Of a stretch of DNA of 8,547 nucleotides, positions 1-6,133 are shown in pieces. The number at the start of each line of letters is the position of its first letter. Position 1 is the first letter of the stretch. The stretch covers positions 1 to 8,547 of the forward strand of contig JAJZHV010000016.1 of assembly GCA_021804345.1 (NCBI GenBank). The letters are read 5' to 3'. This DNA comes from Pseudomonadota bacterium (lineage in GTDB: Bacteria; Pseudomonadota; Gammaproteobacteria; Burkholderiales; Ferrovaceae). Position numbers and translations under genes: made by a program. The notes beneath the pieces were generated by a model that was given only the letters and a program-made list of their open reading frames with translations, did not search any database and was not told the origin of the DNA.

Positions 1-167
1 AACGGGGTGGAATCCCGAGTTGGGCGAGGACGACTAGCCCCTGCAAGGTCTATCGGCCGGTTTTACCCCGGGCAGTCGACCCTCATTGGGATCAATCTGC
101 TCAGACTTTGACTTGGCGCAAAGCACCATAGGGCCCTTACCCATCAAAATCCCCCTTTTGACTTGGG
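1..167. other. Leader region upstream of ubiD, with possible tail of an upstream gene
   Basis: No complete gene is visible here. In one plus-strand frame, positions 2-37 read as a short acidic tail (TGWNPELGEDD, then TAG), which could be the C-terminus of a gene that begins outside the window. It is too short to identify and may be chance. The remaining 130 bases form the upstream region of the ubiD operon. They contain the 10-base repeat TTTGACTTGG at 107 and 157 and two weak FNR-like sites (82-95 and 108-121). There is no convincing sigma-70 promoter: TTGACT at 108 has no good -10 at 16-18 bases, and CAAAAT at 145-150 is only a 4/6 match to TATAAT. I saw no strong hairpin plus T-tract terminator. 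Confidence 0.4.
107..166 (+). repeat. Pair of 10-bp direct repeats (TTTGACTTGG) 50 bp apart upstream of ubiD
   Basis: TTTGACTTGG occurs at 107-116 and again at 157-166, start to start exactly 50 bases, which is close to five helical turns. The second copy ends one base before the ubiD start codon at 168. The repeats could be paired operator half-sites for a regulator, or chance. Each contains TTGACT, which resembles a -35 hexamer, but neither has a properly spaced -10. The function is inferred only from position and spacing. Confidence 0.4.
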
Positions 168-1655
168 ATGGATGGGATGGCTTACGCCGATTTGCCGTCA
201 TTTTTGCAGGCACTGGAACAGCGCGGTGAGTTGCTACGCGTGTCCGAGCCGGTCAGTCCTCATCTCGAATCCACCGTGCTGTGTCAACGCAGCCTGCAGG
301 AACAGGGCCCGGCGCTGTTGTTTATGCAGCCCACGGGCTCGCGCATTCCCTTGCTGGGCAACCTCTTTGGCACGCCCTCCCGGGTCCGTGCTGCGCTGCA
401 TCATCGGGCGATTCGCTCCTTCCGGGAATTGGGCGAACTGCTGGCCGCACTCAAGGAACCCCGTCTGCCAAAGGATTTGAAGGGCTGGATGAAAGCCTGG
501 CCCGAGTTTGCCCAATTGACCCAGGTCACGCCCCACTACGACACCCAGGCGGGGTTTCTGGCGCAGCAGTTTGCCGCCGGGGACGTGGATTTGTCTCTGC
601 TCCCCATTCAGCAGTGCTGGCCGGAAGATGCCGGGCGCCTGATCACCTTCGGCCTGGTGGTGACGCGCGGCTTGCGCCAGACGCGGCAGAATGTGGCCAT
701 TTACCGGCAACAGGTCATTGGACGCAACCGGGTCATCATGCGTTGGCTGTCCCATCGCGGGGGGGCCCAGGATTACGCCCAATGGGTGGCGGCCCATCCG
801 GAGCGCCCCTTTCCGCTGCTGGTGGTCATTGGCTGCGACCCATGCACCTTGCTGGCGGCCGTGGCCCCCGTGCCCGACACCATGTCGGAATACGAATTTG
901 CCGGCTTGTTGCGCGGGCAGAACACGGTGTTGCACCAGAGTGCATTGACCGGACTGGACGTCCCAGCGCAGGCCGAAATCCTGCTAGAAGGCTTCATCTA
1001 TCCCAACGATCGCGCCCTGGAAGGCCCCTTTGGGGACCATACCGGGTACTACAACAGTCAAGCCGAGTTTCCGGTGTTTACCGTGGAGCGCATGAGCCTG
1101 CGCGCATCGCCCCTGTACCATGGCAGCTACATGGGCCGCTCGCCGCTGGATGAGCCCTCGATTCTGGCGCGGGAGCTCAATGATCTGTTCGTTCCCATCC
1201 TCCGGCGCACCTTTCCCGAAATCGAGGATTTTTACCTGCCGCCCGAGGCCTGCTCCTACCGCATCGCCGTGGTGAGCATCCACAAGCAGTATGCCGGCCA
1301 CGCGCGGCGCATCATGATGGGCATCTGGTCCTGGTTGCGGCAGTTTACCTACACCAAAATGGTCATTGTAGTGGATACCGATATCGACGTTCGCAACTGG
1401 GCCGAAGTCATCTGGGCCCTCTCCACCCGCATGGATCCAGTGCGCGACACCCTGCTCGTGCCCAATACCCCCATCGATTATCTCGATTTTGCCAGTCCTG
1501 AGGAGGGCTTGGGGGGCAAAATCGGCTTTGACGCCACCAACAAGTGGCCCGGAGAAACCCACCGGGTGTGGGGACGCCCCATTGTTGCGGATGCCGAAAC
1601 CGTGCGTCGGATGGAAACCCTTTGGCAGCAACTGTCACCCCGGAGTCGCTCATGA
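168..1655 (+). CDS. ubiD: UbiD, 3-polyprenyl-4-hydroxybenzoate decarboxylase
   Basis: This 495-residue protein is the prenylated-FMN-dependent decarboxylase that converts 3-polyprenyl-4-hydroxybenzoate to 2-polyprenylphenol in ubiquinone synthesis. It needs the cofactor made by UbiX, which is not in this window. Length (E. coli UbiD about 497) and numbering match the E. coli enzyme: metal ligands N175 and E241, prFMN contacts I178-Y179-R180, R192-W193-L194 and R197-G198, and E285 and proton donor D290 within EGPFGDHTGYY. The C-terminal KYAGH-like stretch (QYAGHARR) and DATNKWPGE are also typical. The start at 168 gives MDGMAYADL, aligning with the E. coli N-terminus MDAMKYNDL. An alternative ATG at 177 would lose three residues. 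No strong Shine-Dalgarno precedes either start. The last codon overlaps the ubiU start (ATGA), so translation of the two is probably coupled. Identification is very secure; placement with ubiUVT implies co-expression with the O2-independent branch. Confidence 0.97.
   Translation: MDGMAYADLPSFLQALEQRGELLRVSEPVSPHLESTVLCQRSLQEQGPALLFMQPTGSRIPLLGNLFGTPSRVRAALHHRAIRSFRELGELLAALKEPRLPKDLKGWMKAWPEFAQLTQVTPHYDTQAGFLAQQFAAGDVDLSLLPIQQCWPEDAGRLITFGLVVTRGLRQTRQNVAIYRQQVIGRNRVIMRWLSHRGGAQDYAQWVAAHPERPFPLLVVIGCDPCTLLAAVAPVPDTMSEYEFAGLLRGQNTVLHQSALTGLDVPAQAEILLEGFIYPNDRALEGPFGDHTGYYNSQAEFPVFTVERMSLRASPLYHGSYMGRSPLDEPSILARELNDLFVPILRRTFPEIEDFYLPPEACSYRIAVVSIHKQYAGHARRIMMGIWSWLRQFTYTKMVIVVDTDIDVRNWAEVIWALSTRMDPVRDTLLVPNTPIDYLDFASPEEGLGGKIGFDATNKWPGETHRVWGRPIVADAETVRRMETLWQQLSPRSRS
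1642..1645 (+). promoter_or_regulatory. Ribosome-binding site for ubiU
   Basis: GGAG lies six bases before the ATG at 1652, inside the end of ubiD. It decides the ubiU start: the open frame extends upstream to 1544, but the extra residues lie within ubiD and are not part of the family. Starting at 1652 gives MSMELVCPAG, the normal UbiU N-terminus. Confidence 0.7.
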
Positions 1656-2653
1656 GTATGGAACTGGTTTGTCCTGCGGGCAGTCCCGCAGCCTTTGTGG
1701 CCGCCCTGGAGCAGGGTGCCGATGCCATTTATGTGGGGTTGCGCAATCCCACCAACGCCCGGGCCTTTCCGGGGCTCAATTTTACCCCACAGACCCTGCA
1801 GGAAGCGGTGCGCCAGGCCCACGCCCGGGGGCGCAAGGTCTTTCTTGCGCTTAACACCTATCCCATGGCCGGGCAGATTAGCCTGTGGAAAGAGAGCATC
1901 GACTGCGGGGCCGCCGCTGGGGTCGATGCCCTGATCCTGGCAGAAATTGCCATGCTGGACTATGCCGCCCGGGTGCATCCGCACATTGCGCGCCACCTGT
2001 CGGTGCAGGGCTCGGCCACAACCCCCCAGGCCCTACGATTTTTTCAGGAACAGTTTGGCATTACCCGCGCGGTCCTGCCCCGGGTACTCTCTTTGGAACA
2101 GGTGGAGCGGCTATGCACCCAGGCGCCGGTGGCTATTGAGGTGTTTGCCTTTGGCAGTTTATGCATCATGGTGGAAGGACGCTGTCAATTATCCAGTTTC
2201 GTCACCGGACGCTCGCCCAATTGTCATGGGGTCTGCTCTCCCGCCGAGCAGGTGCAGTGGGAAGAGCGCCCCGGCGGAGAGCGCCAGGTGCGCCTGGGTT
2301 CGGTACTCATCGACCGCTTCGGGCCCGAGGAATTTGCCAGCTACCCCACCCTGTGCAAGGGGCGCTATCACAGTAGCACCCAGCCCTACTATGCCCTGGA
2401 GGAACCGGTCAGCCTTAATACCCTGGCCCTGCTGCCGCGCTTGGCCCAGGCCGGGGTGGTGGCTCTGAAGGTGGAGGGTCGCCAGCGCGGTCCGGCCTAT
2501 GTGACGCAAGTCACCCAGGTGTGGCGCGCGGCGCTGGATGCCCTGGCCACAGGCGCTCCCTTTACCCTGCAACCGGAGTGGCAAAGCCGCCTGGCCCATG
2601 TGGCCGAAGGCAAGCAGACCACCTTGGGTCCCTATCATCGCGCTTGGCAATAA
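1652..2653 (+). CDS. ubiU: UbiU, O2-independent ubiquinone hydroxylation protein (peptidase U32 family)
   Basis: This 333-residue protein belongs to the U32 'peptidase' family (E. coli YhbU, 331 residues). With UbiV it forms the heterodimer that hydroxylates the ubiquinone ring without O2. The N-terminus MELVCPAGSP and YVGLR-type strand open the TIM-barrel-like domain. The four [4Fe-4S] ligands known from E. coli (C169, C176, C193, C232) correspond to C171, C178, C195 and C235, in SLCIMVEGRCQLS, NCHGVCSP and TLCKGRY. The U32 signature is the stretch around E164-R187. The C-terminal LKVEGRQRGPAYV motif is also typical. The start at 1652 overlaps the ubiD stop by four bases and has GGAG six bases upstream. 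The TAA stop is part of the ubiV ribosome-binding site. No truncation or missing ligand is seen. A general protease or tRNA/rRNA-hydroxylating U32 paralogue is unlikely, because UbiV and UbiT follow directly. Confidence 0.95.
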   Translation: MSMELVCPAGSPAAFVAALEQGADAIYVGLRNPTNARAFPGLNFTPQTLQEAVRQAHARGRKVFLALNTYPMAGQISLWKESIDCGAAAGVDALILAEIAMLDYAARVHPHIARHLSVQGSATTPQALRFFQEQFGITRAVLPRVLSLEQVERLCTQAPVAIEVFAFGSLCIMVEGRCQLSSFVTGRSPNCHGVCSPAEQVQWEERPGGERQVRLGSVLIDRFGPEEFASYPTLCKGRYHSSTQPYYALEEPVSLNTLALLPRLAQAGVVALKVEGRQRGPAYVTQVTQVWRAALDALATGAPFTLQPEWQSRLAHVAEGKQTTLGPYHRAWQ

Positions 2654-2657
2654 GGAG
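2652..2657 (+). promoter_or_regulatory. Ribosome-binding site for ubiV overlapping the ubiU stop codon
   Basis: AAGGAG begins on the last two bases of the ubiU TAA stop and ends 11 bases before the ubiV ATG at 2669. The overlap suggests that ribosomes ending on ubiU can re-initiate on ubiV, which would suit the equal amounts needed for a UbiU-UbiV heterodimer. That last point is inference. Confidence 0.75.
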
Positions 2658-2668
2658 CCCACTGGCAC

Positions 2669-3559
2669 ATGAACCTCACCTTGGCACCCATCCCCTATTT
2701 CTGGCCGCGCACGATGGTGCGCGAATTCTACGAAGCCGTGGCCACCTGGCCGGTGGACGTGGTCTATCTGGGCGAAATTATCTGCAGCAAGCGCCGCGAA
2801 ATGCGCACCCGGGATTGGCAGGAGGTGGCAGGTCTGCTGGTGGCACAGGGCAAGGAAGTGGTGTTTTCTACGCTCTCTCTGATTGAAGCAGAATCCGAAA
2901 TCCTGGCCATGAATCGCTGGGTGGAGCATGGCGGTCTGCTCATCGAGGCCAATGACTGGTCGGCGGTGCATAGCCTCCACGCCCATGGTCTGCCCTTTGT
3001 GGCCGGAGCCAGCCTCAACCTGTACAACCACGAGGCCCTGCATTTTCTGCAGCAGCGCGGTATGCGCCGCTTTGTGCTGGGGGTGGACCAGGGGGCCGAA
3101 CAATTGCAGGCGCTGCGCACCCATTTTCCCGCTGGCGCGCAGCACTTTCCGCAAACCGAGGTGCTGGTCTGGGGCCGGGTGCCCTTGGCCTATTCGGCGC
3201 GCTGCTTTACCGCCCGTGCCCAGGAGCGCTCCAAGGATGACTGCGCGCACTGTTGTCTTCAATACCCCGAGGGCATCGTGCTGGACACGCGCGAGGATCA
3301 GCCCTTTGTGTGCCTGAACGGTATTCAGGTGTTAAGCGCCCAATGCTGCGATCTGGGGCCGGAACTGGAGCAGTTGCAGGCCCTGGATGTGCAGTATCTG
3401 CGCATCACCCCGCAAGCCGTGGGTACCGGTGCCGTCATCGAACGCTTCCGGCAAGGACTGGCGGCGGCGCAACCCCTGGGGCGGGAAGGGGATTGCAATG
3501 GATTCTGGCACGGAGGCCCAGGCATGGCCTGGATGTCGTCCGCCAACCCCTCGATTTAA
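2669..3559 (+). CDS. ubiV: UbiV, O2-independent ubiquinone hydroxylation protein (peptidase U32 family)
   Basis: This 296-residue protein is the second U32 subunit (E. coli YhbV, 292 residues), partner of UbiU in O2-independent ring hydroxylation. The N-terminus LAPIPYFWPR followed by VVYLGEIICSKRRE is the family hallmark. The [4Fe-4S] ligands known from E. coli (C39, C180, C193, C197) correspond to C39, C179, C192 and C196, the last two in DDCAHCCLQ. C195 is an adjacent spare cysteine that could blur the assignment of the fourth ligand. GEDCNGFWH-like residues near the C-terminus (DCNGFWHGGPG) match the usual NGYW-type ending, followed by a short tail. The start at 2669 is set by AAGGAG upstream and by alignment to the family N-terminus. 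It lies 15 bases after ubiU and 16 before ubiT, in the same operon. Identification is secure. Confidence 0.95.
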   Translation: MNLTLAPIPYFWPRTMVREFYEAVATWPVDVVYLGEIICSKRREMRTRDWQEVAGLLVAQGKEVVFSTLSLIEAESEILAMNRWVEHGGLLIEANDWSAVHSLHAHGLPFVAGASLNLYNHEALHFLQQRGMRRFVLGVDQGAEQLQALRTHFPAGAQHFPQTEVLVWGRVPLAYSARCFTARAQERSKDDCAHCCLQYPEGIVLDTREDQPFVCLNGIQVLSAQCCDLGPELEQLQALDVQYLRITPQAVGTGAVIERFRQGLAAAQPLGREGDCNGFWHGGPGMAWMSSANPSI

Positions 3560-3563
3560 GCGC

Positions 3564-3569
3564 AAGGAG
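3564..3569 (+). promoter_or_regulatory. Ribosome-binding site for ubiT
   Basis: AAGGAG lies six bases before the ATG at 3576. It selects this start over the longer open frame that runs back into ubiV (from 3387). Confidence 0.75.
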
Positions 3570-3575
3570 CCTCAC

Positions 3576-4160
3576 ATGCGGTGCAGATGGTCATTAAAAC
3601 CCGAGTCGTTGCCCCCCTTTCTGCTGGCGCGCCTGCCCACCCCGGCCCAGCTGTCCTGGGGCCTGAAATGCCTGCCTGCCGGGCTGAAATCCCGGGCCCT
3701 TACCCAGTGGACCAATACCCTGGTGTGCGCCCGGTTGAGCCCCCAGGATTTACACTTCATGCAGCAGCGCTCTCTGGCCATCGAGGTGGAAGATCTGGCC
3801 TTGCGCTGGGTGTTCACGGCCCAAGGGGGGCGCTTGCAGGCCTTGCCGGACGACACCGCCAGCGAAGCCACCATCCGGGGCCAATTGCTGGATTTGCTGC
3901 TGCTGGCCAGTCAACTGGAGGATGCCGACACCCTGTTTTTTCAGCGCCGGCTCAAGATGAGCGGAGACACGGCCCTGGGTTTGGAAATGCGCAATTTCAT
4001 GGACCAGCAAGTGTGGTCCACGCAACCCCAGGGGCTGCGCATCCTGCTGAATCGCCTGGCGCGTTTGGCCCTGGCCGCGCAAGCGGCGCGCGCCGGGCGG
4101 CACCAAGCCCCGGGCAGTAGCGCTGGCTCTCCCCAAGGTCACCCGCAGGAAGCCCCCTGA
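3576..4160 (+). CDS. ubiT: UbiT, SCP2-domain lipid-binding protein of O2-independent ubiquinone synthesis
   Basis: This 194-residue protein is homologous to E. coli UbiT (YhbT, 174 residues), the anaerobic counterpart of UbiJ. It is thought to bind hydrophobic ubiquinone intermediates in its SCP2 fold. The SCP2 domain spans about residues 45-145. The most diagnostic stretch is at 118-143, with FFQRRLKMSGDT followed by LGLEMRNFMD, close to the family pattern FFQRRL..EGDTELGL. The N-terminus is basic (MRCRWSLKP). The last 27 or so residues are rich in Ala, Gly, Ser, Pro and Gln and probably unstructured, making it about 20 residues longer than E. coli UbiT. The start is fixed by AAGGAG six bases upstream. 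In E. coli ubiT is divergent from ubiUV; here it follows ubiV in the same direction. Its stop codon directly abuts that of the convergent MFS gene. Confidence 0.92.
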   Translation: MRCRWSLKPESLPPFLLARLPTPAQLSWGLKCLPAGLKSRALTQWTNTLVCARLSPQDLHFMQQRSLAIEVEDLALRWVFTAQGGRLQALPDDTASEATIRGQLLDLLLLASQLEDADTLFFQRRLKMSGDTALGLEMRNFMDQQVWSTQPQGLRILLNRLARLALAAQAARAGRHQAPGSSAGSPQGHPQEAP

Positions 4161-4167
4161 TCAGGGG
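4154..4167. terminator. Perfect 14-bp palindrome at the ubiT/MFS convergent stop junction, possible weak terminator
   Basis: CCCCTGATCAGGGG is a perfect palindrome whose centre TGA|TCA is the ubiT stop codon joined to the complement of the MFS stop codon. As RNA it could fold into a five-pair stem with a GATC loop on either strand. No U-tract follows in either direction, so it does not look like a standard intrinsic terminator. Part of the symmetry is forced by two abutting TGA stops; the flanking CCCC/GGGG is not. Confidence 0.35.
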
Positions 4168-5372
4168 CGGGAGCGCAGATGGTGCAGGGCCAGGGCACTG
4201 CAGCAAAGCAGCAATCCCTCCGCCACAAAGGTGCTCGACACCGGCAGGCTAGCGGCCACAAGCCCCGCTACCAAGCTGCCCACGGCGTCCAGTCCAAAAC
4301 GGATGGCATAGAACAGGGCGATGATCCGGCCCTTGAATTCCGGGGGCGAGGCTTCCTGCAGCAGGATATTGATCCCCGCATTGCACAGGGCCACGCCAAA
4401 GCCCAGGGCCACTAGGCTGGCATACAGCAGCAGCGGAGAGCGCAACAGCCCGCAGGCCAGCAAGGCCAGGGCGCTTACCAGGGCAAAGCGGCGCACCGCC
4501 CGGGAAATGGCCTGCACACCCTGATGCATGGCCAGCACGATGGTGCCGGCTAAGGCGCCAAAGCCGGCGGCACCCCAGAGCATGCCCAGCAGATGAGCCC
4601 CGCCATGATACCGGTCGCGCGCCACGATGGGCAGCAGCACGGCGTAGGAGGAACCGGTCAGGTTGAGCGCCCCTAAGAGCAAGAGGGGCTGCAGGACCCG
4701 TGGAGTTTGGCGTGCAAACCGCAGTCCGGCCACAAACGCATCCCGGGTGCGCCCGCGTGCAGCGTGAATGACTGGTGTGTCCACTTGGGTCAGGGCCCAA
4801 GCCAGCGGTAGGCAGCTTGCGGCATTCAGCAGAAAGCAGGTGCTCTCGCTGGTCCAATGCAGCAACAATCCGGCCACCGGCGGGCCAATGAAGCGCGCGC
4901 CATTGGCCAGCATGGCATTGAGCGCCAGGCCGCTGGGCAGGGCTTGTTCCGCGGTGAGAAAACTGGAGATGAGGGACAGGCGCAGGGGCCCTTCAAAACT
5001 GCTGAGCAGCCCCTGACTCAAGGCCATGAGCACGATGACTGTGGGTGTGGCCCAGCCCAGTAGGGTCAGTCCGGCCAGCAGGGCGGCATGGGCGGTCAGC
5101 AGCAGCTCCACGGTAATCAGGGTGCGGCGCTTGTCGCGCTGGTCGATCCAGGCCCCCGCCCAGGGACCAATCACCAGTTGTGGGGCCAAGGCGGCAAAGG
5201 CCACCAGGCCCAGCAGGGAGGCCGATCCGGTGAGGCGATACACCAGCCAGGTCAGGGCCACGCGTTGAATCCAGGAGCCCAGAATGGACAGCGCCTGTCC
5301 CAGAAAATATTTTCTGAAGTTGGGGTAGCGCAGGGCCATGAGCGCGCTGGGCCAGCGTACAAACCGATTCAT
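4161..5372 (-). CDS. Major facilitator superfamily transporter, EntS-like (MFS_3 type)
   Basis: This 403-residue, strongly hydrophobic protein has the length and pattern of a 12-helix inner-membrane MFS exporter. The N-terminus (residues 12-45, with YPNFRKYFLGQALSILGSW) matches the typical opening of EntS/MFS_3-type proteins. The cytoplasmic motif A follows helix 2 as GAWIDQRDKRR (73-83). The stretch LPSGLALN...NGARFIGPPVAG (146-168) is characteristic of this subfamily, as is PPEFKGRIIALF (343-354). The substrate is unknown; family members export siderophores, macrolides or other small molecules, and nothing nearby names a cargo. The ATG at 5372 is preferred over one at 5339, which would remove residues before the conserved FR..F block; no clear Shine-Dalgarno precedes either. 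It diverges from the SDR gene and converges on ubiT with zero spacing. It is probably transcribed alone. Confidence 0.88.
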   Translation of the reverse strand: MNRFVRWPSALMALRYPNFRKYFLGQALSILGSWIQRVALTWLVYRLTGSASLLGLVAFAALAPQLVIGPWAGAWIDQRDKRRTLITVELLLTAHAALLAGLTLLGWATPTVIVLMALSQGLLSSFEGPLRLSLISSFLTAEQALPSGLALNAMLANGARFIGPPVAGLLLHWTSESTCFLLNAASCLPLAWALTQVDTPVIHAARGRTRDAFVAGLRFARQTPRVLQPLLLLGALNLTGSSYAVLLPIVARDRYHGGAHLLGMLWGAAGFGALAGTIVLAMHQGVQAISRAVRRFALVSALALLACGLLRSPLLLYASLVALGFGVALCNAGINILLQEASPPEFKGRIIALFYAIRFGLDAVGSLVAGLVAASLPVSSTFVAEGLLLCCSALALHHLRSRP

Positions 5373-5390
5373 GAGAGTGTCACATTGATC

Positions 5391-5399
5391 CTATGATAG
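5391..5399. promoter_or_regulatory. Symmetric -10-like element between the divergent MFS and SDR genes
   Basis: CTATGATAG is symmetric around its central G. On the plus strand it reads TATGAT and on the minus strand TATCAT, each one mismatch from TATAAT. Plus-strand initiation would start near 5404, about seven bases before the SDR ATG at 5411. Minus-strand initiation would start near 5386, about 14 bases before the MFS ATG at 5372. The -35 regions are poor on both sides (minus strand TTGTTC at 18 bases). The promoter role is inferred from sequence and position alone. Confidence 0.4.
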
Positions 5400-5410
5400 A
5401 CTTGCCGATT

Positions 5411-6133
5411 ATGACAGAACAAACCCTGCAATCCCGCGTCATTCTGGTTACGGGCGCCGGCTCCGGTCTGGGGCGCCATGCGGCTACGGCTTTTGCGGCG
5501 CGTGGCGCCACGGTGTTATTGCTGGGGCGCCAGGAAAAACGCCTAGAGGCCCTATACGATCAACTGGTGCAGGCGGGCTATCCGCAGCCCGTGGTGGTGC
5601 CACTGGATCTGGAACAGGCGGGCAGCGAGCGATTCGAGGCCCTGGCACGCATGATCGAACACGAATTGGGGCGGTTGGACGGCTTGCTGCACAGCGCCAG
5701 CCACTTCGTGAAGCTGGCTCCTCTGGCCCAGCAGCACCTCAAGCATTGGCAGGCGGCCTTTCACACCAATGTGCTGGCTCCCTTTGCCCTGACCCAGGCC
5801 TGCCTGCCCCTGTTGCTGCAGGCCCCGGATGCCTCGGTGCTGTTTACCGCAGAACAGCATGGCCTCAAGCCGGCGGCCTATTGGGGCGGCTTTGGCGTCA
5901 GCCAGGCGGCACTGGTGGCCCTGGCCAGCACCTTTGCCCAGGAGCATGAATTACAGCCCCACATTCGCTTCAATGTGCTGGTTCCCGGTGCCGTGGCCTC
6001 GCCCATGCGTAGCCGTACCCATCCGGGAGAGGTGGGTGCGCTGTTGCGTCAACCCGCCGAGCTCATGCCCTGCTATTGTCATTGGATGGGCCCGGACAGC
6101 GCCGGGCACAGCGGCACCATCATTTACCCTTAG
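5411..6133 (+). CDS. YciK-like short-chain dehydrogenase/reductase with degenerate active site
   Basis: This 240-residue protein has the Rossmann fold of the SDR family and aligns best from memory with E. coli YciK. The cofactor motif TGAGSGLG (14-21) is intact, and LLLGR (36-40) is a typical beta-2 end. The later elements N120 (catalytic Asn in HTNVLAPF), NVLVPGAVASPMR (188-200) and the C-terminal WMGPDSAGHSGTIIYP fit the YciK group. However, the catalytic residues are replaced: the Ser position is E148 (in FTAEQHG), Tyr is F161 and Lys is Q165 (in GGFGVSQAA), and the usual NNAG reads HSAS (94-97). It may therefore bind a dinucleotide without normal dehydrogenase activity. ATG 5411 is chosen because ATG 5393 overlaps the likely -10 element; the longer form would add six residues. 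No clear Shine-Dalgarno is seen. The stop overlaps the radA stop by four bases. The substrate is unknown. Confidence 0.85.
   Translation: MTEQTLQSRVILVTGAGSGLGRHAATAFAARGATVLLLGRQEKRLEALYDQLVQAGYPQPVVVPLDLEQAGSERFEALARMIEHELGRLDGLLHSASHFVKLAPLAQQHLKHWQAAFHTNVLAPFALTQACLPLLLQAPDASVLFTAEQHGLKPAAYWGGFGVSQAALVALASTFAQEHELQPHIRFNVLVPGAVASPMRSRTHPGEVGALLRQPAELMPCYCHWMGPDSAGHSGTIIYP

Noticed and set aside
108..113. TTGACT as the -35 box of a sigma-70 promoter for ubiD
   Set aside because: At 16-18 bases downstream the sequence is AGGGCCC-like, with no resemblance to a -10 hexamer.
281..1153. A 290-codon plus-strand frame within ubiD
   Set aside because: It is an out-of-frame shadow of ubiD with a Gly/Pro/Ala/Arg-rich composition and no domain or ribosome-binding site.
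234..1631. Two long minus-strand frames (234-935 and 984-1631) opposite ubiD
   Set aside because: Both are antisense to conserved ubiD codons, contain no recognisable motif, and have low-information His/Gly/Gln-rich translations.
1544..1651. Upstream extension of ubiU to an ATG at 1544
   Set aside because: The added residues overlap ubiD and are not part of the UbiU family; the ATG at 1652 has a GGAG site and gives the expected N-terminus.
2189..3262. A 357-codon open frame on the minus strand across ubiU and ubiV
   Set aside because: It lies antisense to two securely identified genes, its translation is rich in Gly, His, Gln and Arg with no recognisable domain, and it is explained by GC-rich codon use of the real genes.
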